A stretch of 64,000 nt of DNA. Source: Scatophagus argus (Eukaryota > Chordata > Actinopteri > Scatophagidae). Position numbers and translations under genes: made by a program. The notes under the pieces are model-generated. The model was not told the DNA's origin. It saw only the letters and a program-made list of their open reading frames with translations, and did not search any database. The stretch spans positions 29,019,067-29,083,066 of the forward strand of contig NC_058493.1 in the NCBI RefSeq assembly GCF_020382885.2, written 5' to 3'. This document shows, in pieces, positions 46,651-57,948 of the stretch (position 1 is the first letter of the stretch; every line of letters starts with the position of its first letter).

Positions 46651-48194
46651 TGCTGTCCAGTTTCAGTTTGCTGGGGAAGCCTGCTGGATCAGAGGTGAAA
46701 CATCTTCAAAAACCACCAGCAAGTCCAGCTGCAACCTTCAACAGCTTCAGCATTTAAGTAAATAAGTAAAAGGTTGATGGTTTGATTCCCTGTCAGCATG
46801 TCGATGTGTTGTTCAGCTACAAATAAACGTGGTTAATGCAGGTTTACAACCTCATGACAGTTAGCACACAAAATTAAAGCTACAGAACATATCAAACCAG
46901 ATCATATGACAGTTGCTTTCAGATTTTGATGAAAAGAAAACAGTTTTAATTTAATATTAATTTTGTAACACAAAAAGCGGTGCACTGACTGAGACAACAA
47001 CAGGCTGAAGACGAGCTGCAGCTCCCACGCAGGGAAACTGGAGTGTGTCGACAGCAAAAAAGAAGAGCAACTGATGCATCATGTAGATAAGACGACGATG
47101 AGGTAAAGAAGTGTGTGTTAAATACAAGCAGACGAGCTGCCGTCTGAATGATGAGGTCTGCAGGAAACAGAGTTTAAGCATTTTGAGGGTCGCTTAACTT
47201 CCGTATCAGCAGAGCTAAGAGTTTAATGTGCTCCATCAGGACTGTATGGGCAGAGTTTGATCAGATTTGAATGACAGAAACCGAACAAACACCTGACTGC
47301 CAACAGATTCTGATTGGTGCTCACAAGCAGGTGATGCCACAAACCAGCTTACACAAATAACAGAAACCTGTTAAGTAAAGTAACTAAAACTCTTATGTCA
47401 GCAGAAAATTGATTTTGCAAGTCAGCTTTATTGTCCTCATACTAATACACAGAGTTGCATTAAGCACTGAGGCAGTTCACAAGCAAACAGGTTCATGTAT
47501 GAAGCACGTTTCATGAACAGAGTGTGCTTTACTTTGGCAAAAGTATGATCACAAAGTGGAAGTGGCCTCAACTGTTTGCGAAACACAAAAAGAGAAACCA
47601 AAGCCCACCTGTAGAGCTCAGCCCCCTGAGGGACTGGATGTGTGCTTCAAGAATGAAATGAGACTTCAAGTGTTAGAGTTCAGTCACAGGATGTGAAAAG
47701 AGAAAACCTTTCAGTCTGCATTTAAAGGTGCTGCACTGAGCCCCATCACAGCTTCAAACTCCTGCCTGACTCAGACCCATGAACATGTTGGACTGGGACC
47801 AGGCTGGTGGCTCTGAAGATGCTCCAGTGTGTTCATTCAAAGCAGTCCTGCCATGTAGATTCAGCTCCATCTGGCCCTCCTGTCCTGATGTTCAATTCAA
47901 ATTCTGAGTGTTTATTGTCTTGTGCAGAGTAAAGAAACAAATTCCTCCTTTGTTTTCCGCTGGATGCCGCAGGAGGTAGAAAATTAAAGTAAAAAACAGA
48001 ATAATGATGTCCGGTGTGACTTTGTTTTTCTTCAGCAGCTGTCAGTATGCAAGCAGAAGGAGGTGGAGAAGGTCAGACCAGGTGGAGGTGATGGATGACT
48101 TTGTGTGCATGAGGTGTGTTGAGGACTGATTTTTGACTGGAATGATCACAGTCACCAACTTGGTGTGCAGATTCTTCTTTGAGTATGCGTGTTT

Positions 48195-48400
48195 GTTGGT
48201 GTTTTCACTCCTTTTGAGGCGATAACTGAGAACCACCTTTTAAACCATCTGGAAATCAAGTTTCCTTTGACCTCCAGTAAATTTATGTGTGGCTCACCTC
48301 AAGGTCTGATTCTGGGTCCAGTGCTTTTTCCTCCTGACTCACATCAAGTCAAAGTTTATGCAGACGATACTCAAGTTTATCTTCATTTTCTTATACACAT
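48195..48400 (+). mobile_element. Decayed LINE reverse-transcriptase fragment
   Basis: Encodes CGSPQGLILGPVLF, matching the GxPQGSxLGPLLF motif of non-LTR reverse transcriptases, then the catalytic YADDTQVYL after an internal deletion. Only a short part of the RT domain is present, interrupted and inactive. Related to L2/Rex-type elements. Confidence 0.8.
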
Positions 48401-48840
48401 TTGTCAGAAAGAAACATCAGGCTGCATGTTGGTTTTGACTGATGTTAGCTGGTGAGCTAACAGATCACGATGTTAGCAAAAGCTGACACTCACACAACAG
48501 TGAAACGGAGCGACAGTGATGACCCCAGCGCCTTTTTGAAAAGTACAAATATTCTGATGAGGCACACGATGAGGCACATCTAGGCACACTAGAAACAACT
48601 GAAACGAGCCCTGAAGCTTTGCGATTCCACTGCTATGACTCTGTTACAGAAGTCTCATGCATCATTTAAAACATATATTTCTCAAAATTCAACAGTAGTG
48701 AAAATAAAGTGGCTGTGAATAAACGTCAGCTCACAGCCTCCTGATTCTGTAGTTTTACTATCTGCCTGTTGCAGATGTTATCAGTGATGAAATGTGTTGA
48801 TGTCAGACTTTCATCACTCAGATAGACTGCAGAGATAACA

Positions 48841-48850
48841 GGAATCTCCC
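48841..48850 (-). promoter_or_regulatory. NF-kB consensus site upstream of plus-strand IL-17 gene
   Basis: Minus strand reads GGGAGATTCC, a full match to GGGRNWYYCC, about 120 bases before the IL-17 start codon and about 60 bases before the TATA-like ATAAAT at 48910-48915. IL-17 genes are induced by NF-kB signalling, so the site is plausible, but one 10-bp match is weak evidence alone. Confidence 0.45.
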
Positions 48851-48909
48851 GCTCATTTTAAGTGTGGTTATCAGCTGACACATCTGCCGTAATCAGATCT
48901 GATAACACC

Positions 48910-48915
48910 ATAAAT
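48910..48915 (+). promoter_or_regulatory. TATA-like element of plus-strand IL-17 gene
   Basis: ATAAAT about 56 bases before the start codon, giving room for a short 5' UTR. Weak consensus. Confidence 0.3.
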
Positions 48916-48970
48916 CTACCTGAACTCAGAGAGTCGCACACAGAATCTGGACAGGAACCGCGGCGACAAC

Positions 48971-51272
48971 ATGAAGCTGAGACGCTCCGTCTGCACTCTG
49001 CTGGTGAGCATCAACTTTATTAAGATTTTAAACCTGTGATGAGCTGATCTGTGATCAGATACCCCATTTCCAGACCTGAAATTCACCGCCAACACCTCCA
49101 AGAATTCAAACGAATGAATAAGAAATGAATCACCGAGTGCAAGGAAATGGAAATTCAGAAGGATTAATAGGCTGCAACTGAATATCAGCTGATATCAACT
49201 GTAAAATATCAATATGATACAAGAAGGGAAAAATAACCTCTGCAGCCATACTTTCAGGCTTGTATTGTTTGATCAGATCTTCATTCATGTCCTAAAACTT
49301 AATAAAGATGGCCTAGTTAAACAAAATAAGACAAGCACATGCATTCATTCATGTATTTAGTAAAACTATGCACCATTAAATGTCTTTGGAGGTAGTGCAG
49401 CACCCGCTCAGAGAGTTCTGATTGCCTGACAGCTTCCTCGAGACTCACTCATGTGCCCACTCGAGTCAGCTCTTGCTCGGGTCCCCAGCAATACGCACCA
49501 GGAGTGGAGCTGATAGGATGAACATTTCTTGAGATATGTGAATTAACTGCAATGTGCTTGGAGTCGGGCATTTTGGCCAGTGGAACCACAGTCAGGCTGA
49601 GCCTCTCAGTCGCCGCCCTGATGAAAAACATGAACCCGAATCGTTCCTTTCAGTCTGATGATGGACGCTGCTGTGTCGAGCGCTGATGAGAGCAGATCTC
49701 TGCAGAGCTCAGACAGAAAGTTATCGATGCTCAGTGGCAGTTTTAAAGAGCTTCCATAAGTTCGATGTGAAGAGTTTTTCTATCATGTTAAGTCAATGTG
49801 TATAAATAATCAAATAACCTGAACGTGATTTGTTACAGGAGACGTTGGTCATTTTAACTTCCTTTTATGTATAATAAACATTGAATAAACACGTAATGTT
49901 TATGTTTGCATTCATTACATTTAATTTAAGTTCTGAGTGTACAAAGTAAATTGAAATGAATCAACAACATGTTCAGTGTGATACATAATCAACTCAACAC
50001 TCAGTAGTGGCACATATTAACCGAAAATCTCTGCTCTCCGCAGGTATGTTGCACTGCATTGTGGGTCATCTCCTCTTCCTCCAAGGTTAAAGCTCCTCCT
50101 CCTGTTTGTGACTCCATGTTGGCCTTCTCCTCTGAGGTCTCGTCCTCATTCGAAGGAAACGGGAACATCCACCGCAGATCTCTGTCTCCGTGGAGCTGGA
50201 GGTCAGTGTGACGACAGGAAACGAACGAACAAACGAGTGGCTGAGTTCATGACAAATGAACGTCTGTGTGAAACTGAAAGATTCAAACAGGAAAAGCACA
50301 GACTCTTTCTTATATCTTCTTCATATCCTGATTTGGCCAGGGACTCGTTTGTTCAACTGAACAGATTACCCACACGGAAAGAAAATATATGAGCATATAT
50401 GTTCTTTATCTATGTCACGTATATTTTCCAACATATGTGCACATATTCAAAATTGGCCCCCCACATATGTGTCTTTCAACTGTATGTACATATATATCCA
50501 TATATGCACACATATATTTACATATGTATATCATATTTGACAGCTTCAGCTACTTTACAAATGAGCTTTCTCCCAGTGTTTCCCTGTTAAAGGATTTTCT
50601 GGGAGTTTTTCCTCAGTCGATGTGAGGGTCGAAGGGCGGAGGATGTTGCTGTGCTGTTATGTAAAGCCCTTTGAGACTTGAACAGCTTGTAAAAATGGGC
50701 TGTACAAATAAAGCTGTCTTGTCTTGTCTTTACAAATGAAAAAGTTCACAAAAAGTTAATACAAATACAATCCATAAATGGCAGCTGGAACCATTAGCTG
50801 ATTAATGAATTAGTTGACTGACAGAAAATTAATGAGCAACTATTTTCTTTATTTAAAAACATTTCATTGATCCAGTTCATGACATCATCCTGTTTAAGTG
50901 TTGACTGAAAACACATGTTGACGGTGCTCGTCTGTCACCAGGACTTTCAATCCTGTCTGAGTCCACGTTTGAGGGCAGGACCAGCTCACAAACGTCTCAG
51001 ATCCTGTTCTAAGCTGACGCTGCTGTCATTTGTTCAGGTCATCCACGGTGAAGAACCGGATCCCCTCCACCCTGTGGGAGGCCGAGTGCAGCAGCAGCTT
51101 CTGTTCCAGTCCCAACCCTGGACAGACAGACGGACACAACCTGAACTCAGTCCCCGTCTACCAGAACATCCTGGTCCTGAACCAGCAGGACGGGAAGCGC
51201 TGTTATACCGCCTCATACCAATCTGTGGCTGTCGGCTGTACCTGTGTGTGGGCCAGGAGCAGCCAAAACTGA
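48971..51272 (+). CDS. il17a/f: Interleukin-17A/F-type cytokine (plus-strand copy)
   Basis: Exons 48971-49003, 50044-50201 and 51038-51272 give an intact 141-residue protein. The N-terminus (MKLRRSVCTLL, then VCCTALWVISSSS) is a signal peptide. Mature motifs: SLSPWSWR, TLWEAECSSSFC, LNSVPVYQNILVL and VAVGCTCVWA, which are the conserved IL-17 blocks. The cystine-knot cysteines are present (EC..SFC and GCTC). Two further cysteines, PVCDS near the N-terminus and KRCY before the last block, match by position those that link subunits in mammalian IL-17A, so a covalent dimer is expected. Its start is fixed by the only ATG before the signal peptide with a fitting donor. The intron 1 is about 1 kb. 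Head-to-head with the other IL-17 gene and upstream of paqr8. Confidence 0.93.
50575..50732 (+). mobile_element. 3' end of an L2-like LINE or related SINE (in IL-17 intron 2)
   Basis: Contains GGATTTTCTGGGAGTTTTTCC, then AAAGCCCTTTGAGACTTGA and GGGCTGTACAAATAAAGCTG, ending in CTTGTCTTGTCTT. This order is that of the 3' tail of fish L2/Maui-type elements. It lies inside intron 2 of the plus-strand IL-17 gene, in the same sense. Confidence 0.65.
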
Positions 51273-51358
51273 AGCATCTCAACCCGAACCACCTGAACCT
51301 GAACCTGAACCTGAACCCGAACCCAAACCTGAACCTGAATCTGAACCTGAACCACTGG
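51273..51358. repeat. AACCTG/AACCCG hexamer array just after the IL-17 stop
   Basis: Roughly a dozen hexamers with variants (AACCTG, AACCCG, AATCTG), starting in the 3' UTR a few bases past the stop codon. One IL-17 frame continued through it would encode NLNLNPN repeats. Confidence 0.85.
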
Positions 51359-51439
51359 CTATGTGTTGATTAAACTCTCCTTGTTGTGTTGCATTGAGTC
51401 GAGATAAAAATGAGATAAAAGAGTGACATTATTTGTACC

Positions 51440-51445
51440 AATAAA
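51440..51445 (+). terminator. Polyadenylation signal of plus-strand IL-17 gene
   Basis: AATAAA about 170 bases after the stop; a further ATAATAAAC lies around 51470. Confidence 0.6.
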
Positions 51446-51522
51446 CTTTAAACTATAATGTTTATACATAATAAACTTGTGTTGTTGTTGTTGTCTCACC
51501 TGTGGATCTTTTCTTCACAAAA

Positions 51523-51740
51523 TAAAAGTACTAATACCACACGTTACACGTGAAAGGTCCTGTGTTCGAAACTCAAAGTATCACCAGCAAAAACTATCAA
51601 AAGTAAAAATATTCATTCATCATCAGAGTGTATCATGTCATCAATAACTTTTTGCACATAAATTATTAATTTGTTTACATTGCATCAGGTTTAATAAGGT
51701 GTGTATGTTAACAAAACAGTAAGCTGCAAGCATGAAATGG
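51523..51740. repeat. Probable percomorph interspersed repeat
   Basis: AAAAGTACTAATACC..AAAGTAAAAATATTC wording typical of a widespread fish repeat of unknown class; boundaries approximate. Confidence 0.35.
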
Positions 51741-51822
51741 TTTTACATGAAAAATGACTTCAACCTAATATTTAATGATGCATTTATGTCTTGTATGTAC
51801 AATAAATATGAGGAAGCAGCCA

Positions 51823-51897
51823 GCAGCTGTTAGCTTAGCTTAGCTTAGCATAAAGACTAGAAACAGAGGGAAACAGCTAGCCTGGCTCTGTCCCAAG
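51823..51897 (+). repeat. Interspersed fish repeat with TTAGCTTAGC core
   Basis: TTAGCTTAGCTTAGCTTAGC, ATAAAGACT, AAACAGAGGGAAACAGC and TAGCCTGGCTCTG occur in that order. A diverged reverse copy lies at 57717-57780. Shared order over about 60 bases shows a dispersed repeat; its class is unknown to me. The nearby AAACAGCAGGTGGAGCTAA segment (about 51948) also recurs at about 59896. Confidence 0.7.
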
Positions 51898-51988
51898 GCC
51901 CCAGTAAAACACGACTGAGTGTTTGTGTCGCTCAGCTGCTGGAGTTAAACAGCAGGTGGAGCTAATTCTCCAGTCTGTAGCGTGCTGC

Positions 51989-52054
51989 GAGGTGTGTGTG
52001 TGTGTGTGTGTGTGAGTGTGTGTGTGTGTGAGTGTGTGTGTGTGAGTGTGTGTT

Positions 52055-52085
<31 letters not shown>

Positions 52086-52152
52086 TTGTGAGTGTGTGTG
52101 TGTGTGTTTGTGAGTGTGTGTGTGTGTGTTTGTGTGTGTGTGAGTGTGTGTT

Positions 52153-52183
<31 letters not shown>

Positions 52184-52232
52184 TTGTGAGTGTGTGTGTG
52201 TGTGTTTGTGAGTGTGTGTGTGTGTGTGTGTG
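51989..52232. repeat. Long GT microsatellite with TTTGTGAGT higher-order unit
   Basis: About 240 bases of GT broken every 16-30 bases by TTTGTGAGT or GAGT, arranged as a second-order repeat. Confidence 0.9.
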
Positions 52233-52680
52233 AGCAGTTTGTCGGGTCTCATGATGTCTGAAATCCTCATTCAGACTCAAATCAGCTCAAATTAACTGAA
52301 AACAAGAACACATTGTGGCGGTGTGTGTGTGTGTGTGTGTGAGAGACCATGCATGTGACCCTGCAGGACTGAGCAGTTAGCAGGTCAGTAACTCTCACAG
52401 AGCAACAACGTGGACTCGTCCGCAGAGAGAAGCTGCTCAGGTAGGTGTGATCCCTCTGCTGTGTTGTTCCTGTTCGGTCTGCAGTCCTGCCGTCCATCAG
52501 CCCGTCACCTCACTTGTTTATCGAGCCAAGTCTTCTCCTACAGGAAGTCACATGTCAGGCCTCTCCAGCTTTATTTGTGCTTTACTATTAGTGCTGCCTG
52601 TTGCTAACTTTTTCTCTGTGTCTCTCATTTCATGTCTGCTTGCCTGCCTGCTAACTCTGGCCTTCCTCTGTCGCCGTCAC

Positions 52681-53015
52681 CCGTCCATCTGGCCTTCCTA
52701 CACCCTCCTCACCCGCCTGTCCGGCCTTCCTCTGCCGCCCTCACCCGTCCATCTGGCCTTCCTATACACTCTCCTCACCCGTCCATCTGGCCTTCCTACA
52801 CCCTCCTCACCCGCCTGTCCGGCCTCTCCTCACCCGCCTGTCCGGCCTTCCTCTGCCACCCTCACCCGTCCATCTGGCCTTCCTACACCCTCCTCGCCCG
52901 TCCATCTGGCCTTCCTACACCCTCCTCACTCATCCATCTGGCCTTCCTCTGCCGCCCTCACCTGTCCGTCTGGCCTTCCCACGCCGCCCTCACCCGTCCG
53001 TCCCGCTTGGCTCTG
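52681..53015. repeat. Minisatellite, about 32-bp unit, upstream of paqr8
   Basis: Ten to twelve tandem units of about 32 bases, in two forms: one with CCATCTGGCCTTCCTACACC, one with CTGTCCGGCCTTCCTCTGCC, often alternating. Both strands stay open through it, giving 136- and 206-residue frames that are artefacts of the repeat. It ends about 95 bases before the paqr8 start codon, so it may sit in a 5' UTR or promoter. Confidence 0.9.
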
Positions 53016-53109
53016 CCTTCCACTGTCGCCCTTCTGTTTTAACCATGTGATTATAAACATTATTTAATTATTTTCTTCGTACCGAAGAACGAGCTGATCT
53101 TCTCCCATC

Positions 53110-54858
53110 ATGCCTCGGGTGTCGTTCGCCTCTCCCTCACTGTGCCTCACCTTCCTTCCTCTGCTCAACCGCCTCCTCCCCTCCCTCCCCCAAACTGTGC
53201 AAGACGTGGACGTGCCGCCGTTGTTTCGGGAGCGGTTCATCTTGTCCGGGTACCGTCCTGTGGGCCACACGTGGCGTTGCTACGTGCTCAGTCTCTTCCA
53301 GATGCACAACGAGACTGTGAACGTGTGGAGCCACCTGCTGGCCGCTGTCTGTGTGCTGATGAGGTTCCTGACGTTCACCGTCCTGCAGGGAGGGGTACTG
53401 ATCCGTTACCATCCTGTTTGAGCTCCTGCAGTTTGAAAACTTTGTGTTTCACCTCCTGCGGTCTGACCTTTGATTTCCTCAGGGGATCCTGGGTTTTCGG
53501 CTACGGGGTCCCGAAGGTCAGGGCTTTTCTGTGGACGTCTCCTCACTTCCTCTGGTCCTTTATGTTTTCTCCGCCATCACGTACCTGAGCTGCAGGTGAG
53601 CCGTCCAAAAAGGTTGACATGCTAGCATTAAATTTTAAAAAATGCCACCACTTTAGTTTGTTCTTATGAACTATTATGAATTTGATGGTCAGCTGATTTT
53701 TTATCTAGCACCACCATCAGGTCAACATTTTAATTTATTTAATCACCAAGTGCCTGCAGAACTGATGACATTCCCATCAGCCTCAGCTGGAATACAGCTT
53801 TAACTGATTACCTGCACGTTGCAGTGCTGCTGCTCACCTGTTGCAGTCCCACTCGGAGCAGGCACATTACTCGCTGTTCTTCCTGGACTATGTGGGTGTG
53901 GCTGTCTATCAGTATGGCTGCGCTCTGGCTCTGTGCCTGTACAGCTCCGACGCAGCCTGGACACAAAGCATGCTGGGACAGGTCTGCCAACGTATGTTAC
54001 GTCCATCACCAGTAAATGACACGATGAGATGCACTGATGATGTTATTTCTGGCAGGTTTTTCTCCCAGCAGCCGCCCTCCTTGCCTGGTTCTCCTGCACC
54101 GCCTGCTGTTTTGCAAAGCTTCGTTTCCGGCGGCCGTACCCACTCCACAGGAAGCTCTGTCAGGTGCTGCCGATGGGCGTGGCCTACTTGCTAGACATCA
54201 GCCCCGTCGCCCACCGTCTCTCCACCTGCAGCTGGACGAGCAGCTCTGCATTGCCGCTGCACTTCCTGCAGGTGGTGCTTCCTACTTGTTACCAATTTCC
54301 TCTTTTATTTATAAGTGATTTTATTTCCAAATAAATCTGTAAGTACATGTAACACACTTGAGGAGGCAGTAGAAGCTGATTGTACTAATTAATTTATAGC
54401 ACATAGTGCATGAAAATATCAAATTTGAAGCTGCAGGAAGTATTAAGTAGTAATTTTCAAGAATCATAATACATAAATCATGATTATTAATCATTTATTA
54501 TTTAAATTAATGGGCTGTTTACTGTCGACTACCATTTCTCCACAAGGTGGTGCTGTTCCTGCTGTCAGCGTTCTTCTTCTCTTGTCCCATACCTGAACGC
54601 TTTTCCCCAGGAAGCTTTGACATCATCGGCCACGGCCACCAGCTCTTCCACATCCTGTTGTCCCTCTGCACGCTGGCCCAGCAGGAGGCGCTGTTTCACG
54701 ACTTTCTGTGGCGGAGGCCAGCCCTGGTGAGGGAGTTTGGAGAGGAGCGCCTCCTGCTGGCCTGCGCCTCCTTCCCCTGCCTGACAATCTGCTGCATGAT
54801 GACAGCAGGCGCTATGAGGGGGCGAGCTCAAGTTCAGCTGATGAAAGAGCAAAGATAG
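53110..54858 (+). CDS. paqr8: Membrane progestin receptor beta-like (PAQR family)
   Basis: Coding exons 53110-53394, 53483-53595, 53825-53981, 54056-54271, 54547-54858 give an intact 360-residue protein; introns are small (74-275 bases). It shows the PAQR plan: a cytosolic GYRPVGHTWR leader (48-57), SLFQMHNETVNVWSHLL (61-77) with the conserved NETVNVWSH motif, then seven to eight hydrophobic segments, including FFLDYVGVAVYQYG, RRPYPLHRKLCQV, LLDISPVAHR and SCPIPERFSPGSFDIIGHGHQLFHILL with the conserved His cluster. It is closest by eye to PAQR8 (the PVAHR, PIPERF and SFDIIGHGHQ blocks) over PAQR7. Membrane progestin receptors act at the surface or in endomembranes in progestin signalling, for example oocyte maturation in fish. 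Start is the first ATG in frame with the leader. It is downstream of IL-17A/F, as in mammals. Paralog assignment is moderately sure. Confidence 0.92.
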
Positions 54859-55011
54859 AAGAAGAAGAAGAAAATGTGATTTCATGTGCACAACTTCTGA
54901 AGGACTTTCTTTGCGTTTGGGAAGCATTTCTGCAGACAAATGTGGGCTTTTGTAAACGTGTGAATTTGCATGTCTGTGCTGTGTGTGCAGCTGTCAGCTC
55001 CTCAGGGCAGA

Positions 55012-55048
55012 TCATCATCATCCTCATCATCATCATCATCATCATCAC
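55012..55048. repeat. ATC trinucleotide array
   Basis: Run of ATC/ATCATC units; one minus-strand frame reads it as polymethionine, an artefact. Confidence 0.9.
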
Positions 55049-56774
55049 ATTCCAGCACTGATCTTCTGGATTTACTGGTTTCTGCTTTTTGACATTCTTT
55101 CAACCCAGTAACACCAGTAAAATTAGTGACGTCTACAGCCGTTGATACAAGCTGATGTTGTAGCTCATGTTATCGTGACACTTGCTGAGTCTTCTGTTCA
55201 GATGGAGGTTAGCTTGTGTTAGCTGCCTCTGTGTCATGGATCCAGATGCTGAAGACAGAGCTGAAGTTAAACCAGAACTTCATTCAAAATCCCACTGACA
55301 TTTGACTAATTAAAAACATGTTGTGTGTCTCGCCTCATTTGAATTTTTTGTTGTTTCCTGTTTAGCAGGTTGGGTGACATAGAGTTTCAATTCATTTCAA
55401 ATAATTTTGTAAATCTGAAATTCTTTCAGCACCACCACAGCAACAACAATCTCACTCACCTCAACATAACATCTGCATATTAATCTGAAACTATTCACAT
55501 CAGGGACAATACATGAGATCCACAGTAACTTTAATGTTTTTAAACTACATGCTTTAACTGCACAGTGGATGTTGTTATCTCTCACTTGCACTTCCCTGCA
55601 GGCTTCGCTCCACCAGTCAAGCAGTAAGCGTCAGTTGCAGTGTTTGGGTGGAGCTGCCGATAATGTTCCAGTTTCAGTTTGATTTGGGCTTTAATGAGCT
55701 TATCAGTCCCAGCTGCTTGTGTCCAAAGCACAAACACTCCCTGTGTGTTTCATTATTTGTTGTAGCAGGGCAGGCTAAAATGCTGTGTCGTTAACTGTTT
55801 GGTACCAAATTCTCCATTCTGACACTTTAGTTTTTTAGCGGAAAAGCACCTGTATTCCAATGGAAAGCTGCCATATTCATCCACAATACGAGCATGATGG
55901 ACAAACATCCTGATTATTGAGCTACTCTTAGTCTTCAGAGTCGAGGTGCTGATAATGCTTGTCTTGAGGGTCCTGAGGGTCCTAGAGAGGAGGCCATCAG
56001 GTTGACCCTCACGGCTAGAATGTGATTGGTGTATTTTTTCATTCAATTACAGTGTTTTTTATAGTAAAACTTTCATAAATTTAGTGCAGTTCAAAGTCCT
56101 TTACAAATGACTCACGACTAGCATAATAAAACAGAAACATCCAGTAATAAAACCATGGGAGATCAAATATGGCAACAAGTAAAAATATATACAAACTGAT
56201 TGTGAATAAACATGAAAAATAAAAAAAAGCACAAAGAATGGACACACATGTAACTGCTAGCATCAAAAGAGAAAACAGTCCTCTTCAAACAGCTCATTGA
56301 CATGCTGTACAGCTAACGAGCGGCTCACAAATCCACCCTGTAGTCAGACGGGGTTTGTTTGCTGGAACCAGCAGCGGATCAAGACGCTAACTTTGAGCTA
56401 ACAGAGCACACAGTGGCATTTTTTTAAGTCAACAAACTGTCAGTGTTGAATAATTATACACATTCATGAGGAAAATGCTATGTACGAAGTGCTTCATTTC
56501 CAGCAAGGGCTAGCTTAGCATCCACGTCATTTAATATCTCTTAGAAAGTAAAAAATATCTTTAAACTAGCAACCTAATAACCTCTTGGCAAGCAGAATAT
56601 CTAGCCTACTACTACATTAGCCTACCACTTATCCAGTGAGCCAGTTTGTAGTAGTTTTGCCACTGACAAACCTCACAAAGACAAAATGCTTTTATGAACC
56701 TTTAAATTTATTAAAGAAACTCAAAGCTACAATTTAGGTTTGACTGAGTTTACAGCAAGATACGACAGTTTATA

Positions 56775-56791
56775 GTGTGTGTGTGCGTGCA

Positions 56792-56837
<46 letters not shown>

Positions 56838-57006
56838 CATGTGCGTGTGTGTGTGCCTGTGTGTGTGTGTGTGCGTGCATGTACGTGTGTGTGTGCCTGT
56901 GTGTGTGTGTGCGTGCATGTGCGTGTGTGTGTGCCTGTGCGTGTGTGTGTGTGTGTGTGTGCGTGCATGTGCGTGTGTGTGTGCCTGTGTGTGTGTGCGT
57001 GTATGG
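56775..57006. repeat. Long GT microsatellite with GCGTGCATGTGCGTG unit
   Basis: About 230 bases alternating GT with a 14-16-base GCGTGCATGTGCGTG insert and GTGCCTGTG variants. The frames encoding CVCV or HTHT repeats are repeat-derived. Confidence 0.9.
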
Positions 57007-57716
57007 GGGTGTCTTTAAGCAGCTCAAACAGCACATCATCTCAGTGTTTGTTCAGGCTATCAAAGAGCAAACGTGCAGCAGGAACAACCCACAACCCTCA
57101 CACAGAGTATCTGAACGTGAACTCACAGCTGTCTGCTCCATGGACACAGGTAGGCTCATACACAGCTCCTTTCTAAACGTTTACTGACTGTTTCATTTAC
57201 AGTTAATAATAAGTCAGTGCAGATAGTTTTTCTGTCAGCTGTAAAGAGAAGTTTAGTTGTCTGCAGTTACTTGCCACCTTTGAGTCAATACAAACACAGA
57301 ATATATACCACTTGTATGGGAAATGGTACACACAGACCATTTGTGTTATTTTATATTTTAAGGTATTTTGGCAGAAATTCTGATGTGTGATGAATCCTGT
57401 GTGTGATGGCGGCTCATTCACAACATGTGAACAGTAAGAGCAGCAGTGCAGCGTTAGCACGTGTTCCCTAAAACCGAGTGCATTTGCACATGATGTGACA
57501 CATGTGAGATGCGTATGTGATTTTCATTTTCATGCACGTCACATGTGATGAAAACATACATCCATCATACATCAGTAATGCTGCTGTCATATCAACCCGC
57601 ACTAATGTGGTTTTGGAATATGTAAATTATGTTATTTCCTGATTCCTTTCTCTGCTGGTTGCCACGCAAATGGTCAGAAATAAGAAACAGTTTGGCACAA
57701 GATCAGTAGTGAGCTT

Positions 57717-57780
57717 TAGAGCCAGGTTAGCAGTTTCCCTCTGTTTTCAGTCTTTATGCCAAGCTAAGCTAATAAGCTGC
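57717..57780 (-). repeat. Interspersed fish repeat, reverse copy
   Basis: Reverse strand reads TTAGCTTAGC, ATAAAGACT, AACAGAGGGAAAC and AACCTGGCTC in the same order as the copy at 51823-51897. Confidence 0.65.
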
Positions 57781-57948
57781 TTATTCATGTCAGTCTCATC
57801 ATGTAACATTGTGCCATGTAAGTGAGAACCGTATTTCCCAAAATGTTAAACTATTTTAACAAATAACTGATTTATTTGAGCCTGAGGAATGTGACACACC
57901 CTTCCACGCTGGTCTCGGTGGGATGAGCTTCACTTGTTTGTTTGACAG

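Larger units (their letters stand above)
42534..48194. other. Gene-poor region between the IL-17 genes
   Basis: No recognised gene. It contains a homopyrimidine CCCTCC tract (44802-44846), a 13-bp hairpin (44955-44990), a probable percomorph interspersed repeat (46140-46470) and a LINE tail (46540-46650). It forms the left part of the 8-kb divergent interval between the two cytokine genes, so it may hold shared enhancers, but none can be named from sequence. Confidence 0.5.
54859..57948. other. Intergenic, with ATC and GT repeats
   Basis: No recognised gene. Contains an ATC trinucleotide array at about 55012-55048 and a long GT/GTGCGTGCATGTGC array at 56775-57006. AT-rich elsewhere. Confidence 0.5.

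Noticed and set aside
52447-53067. A 206-residue plus-strand open frame before paqr8
   Set aside because: It runs through a 32-bp minisatellite whose unit length lets all frames stay open; it has no start or splice context and no family similarity.
54812-55048. A minus-strand frame starting with polymethionine
   Set aside because: It is antisense to the last paqr8 exon and reads an ATC trinucleotide array.
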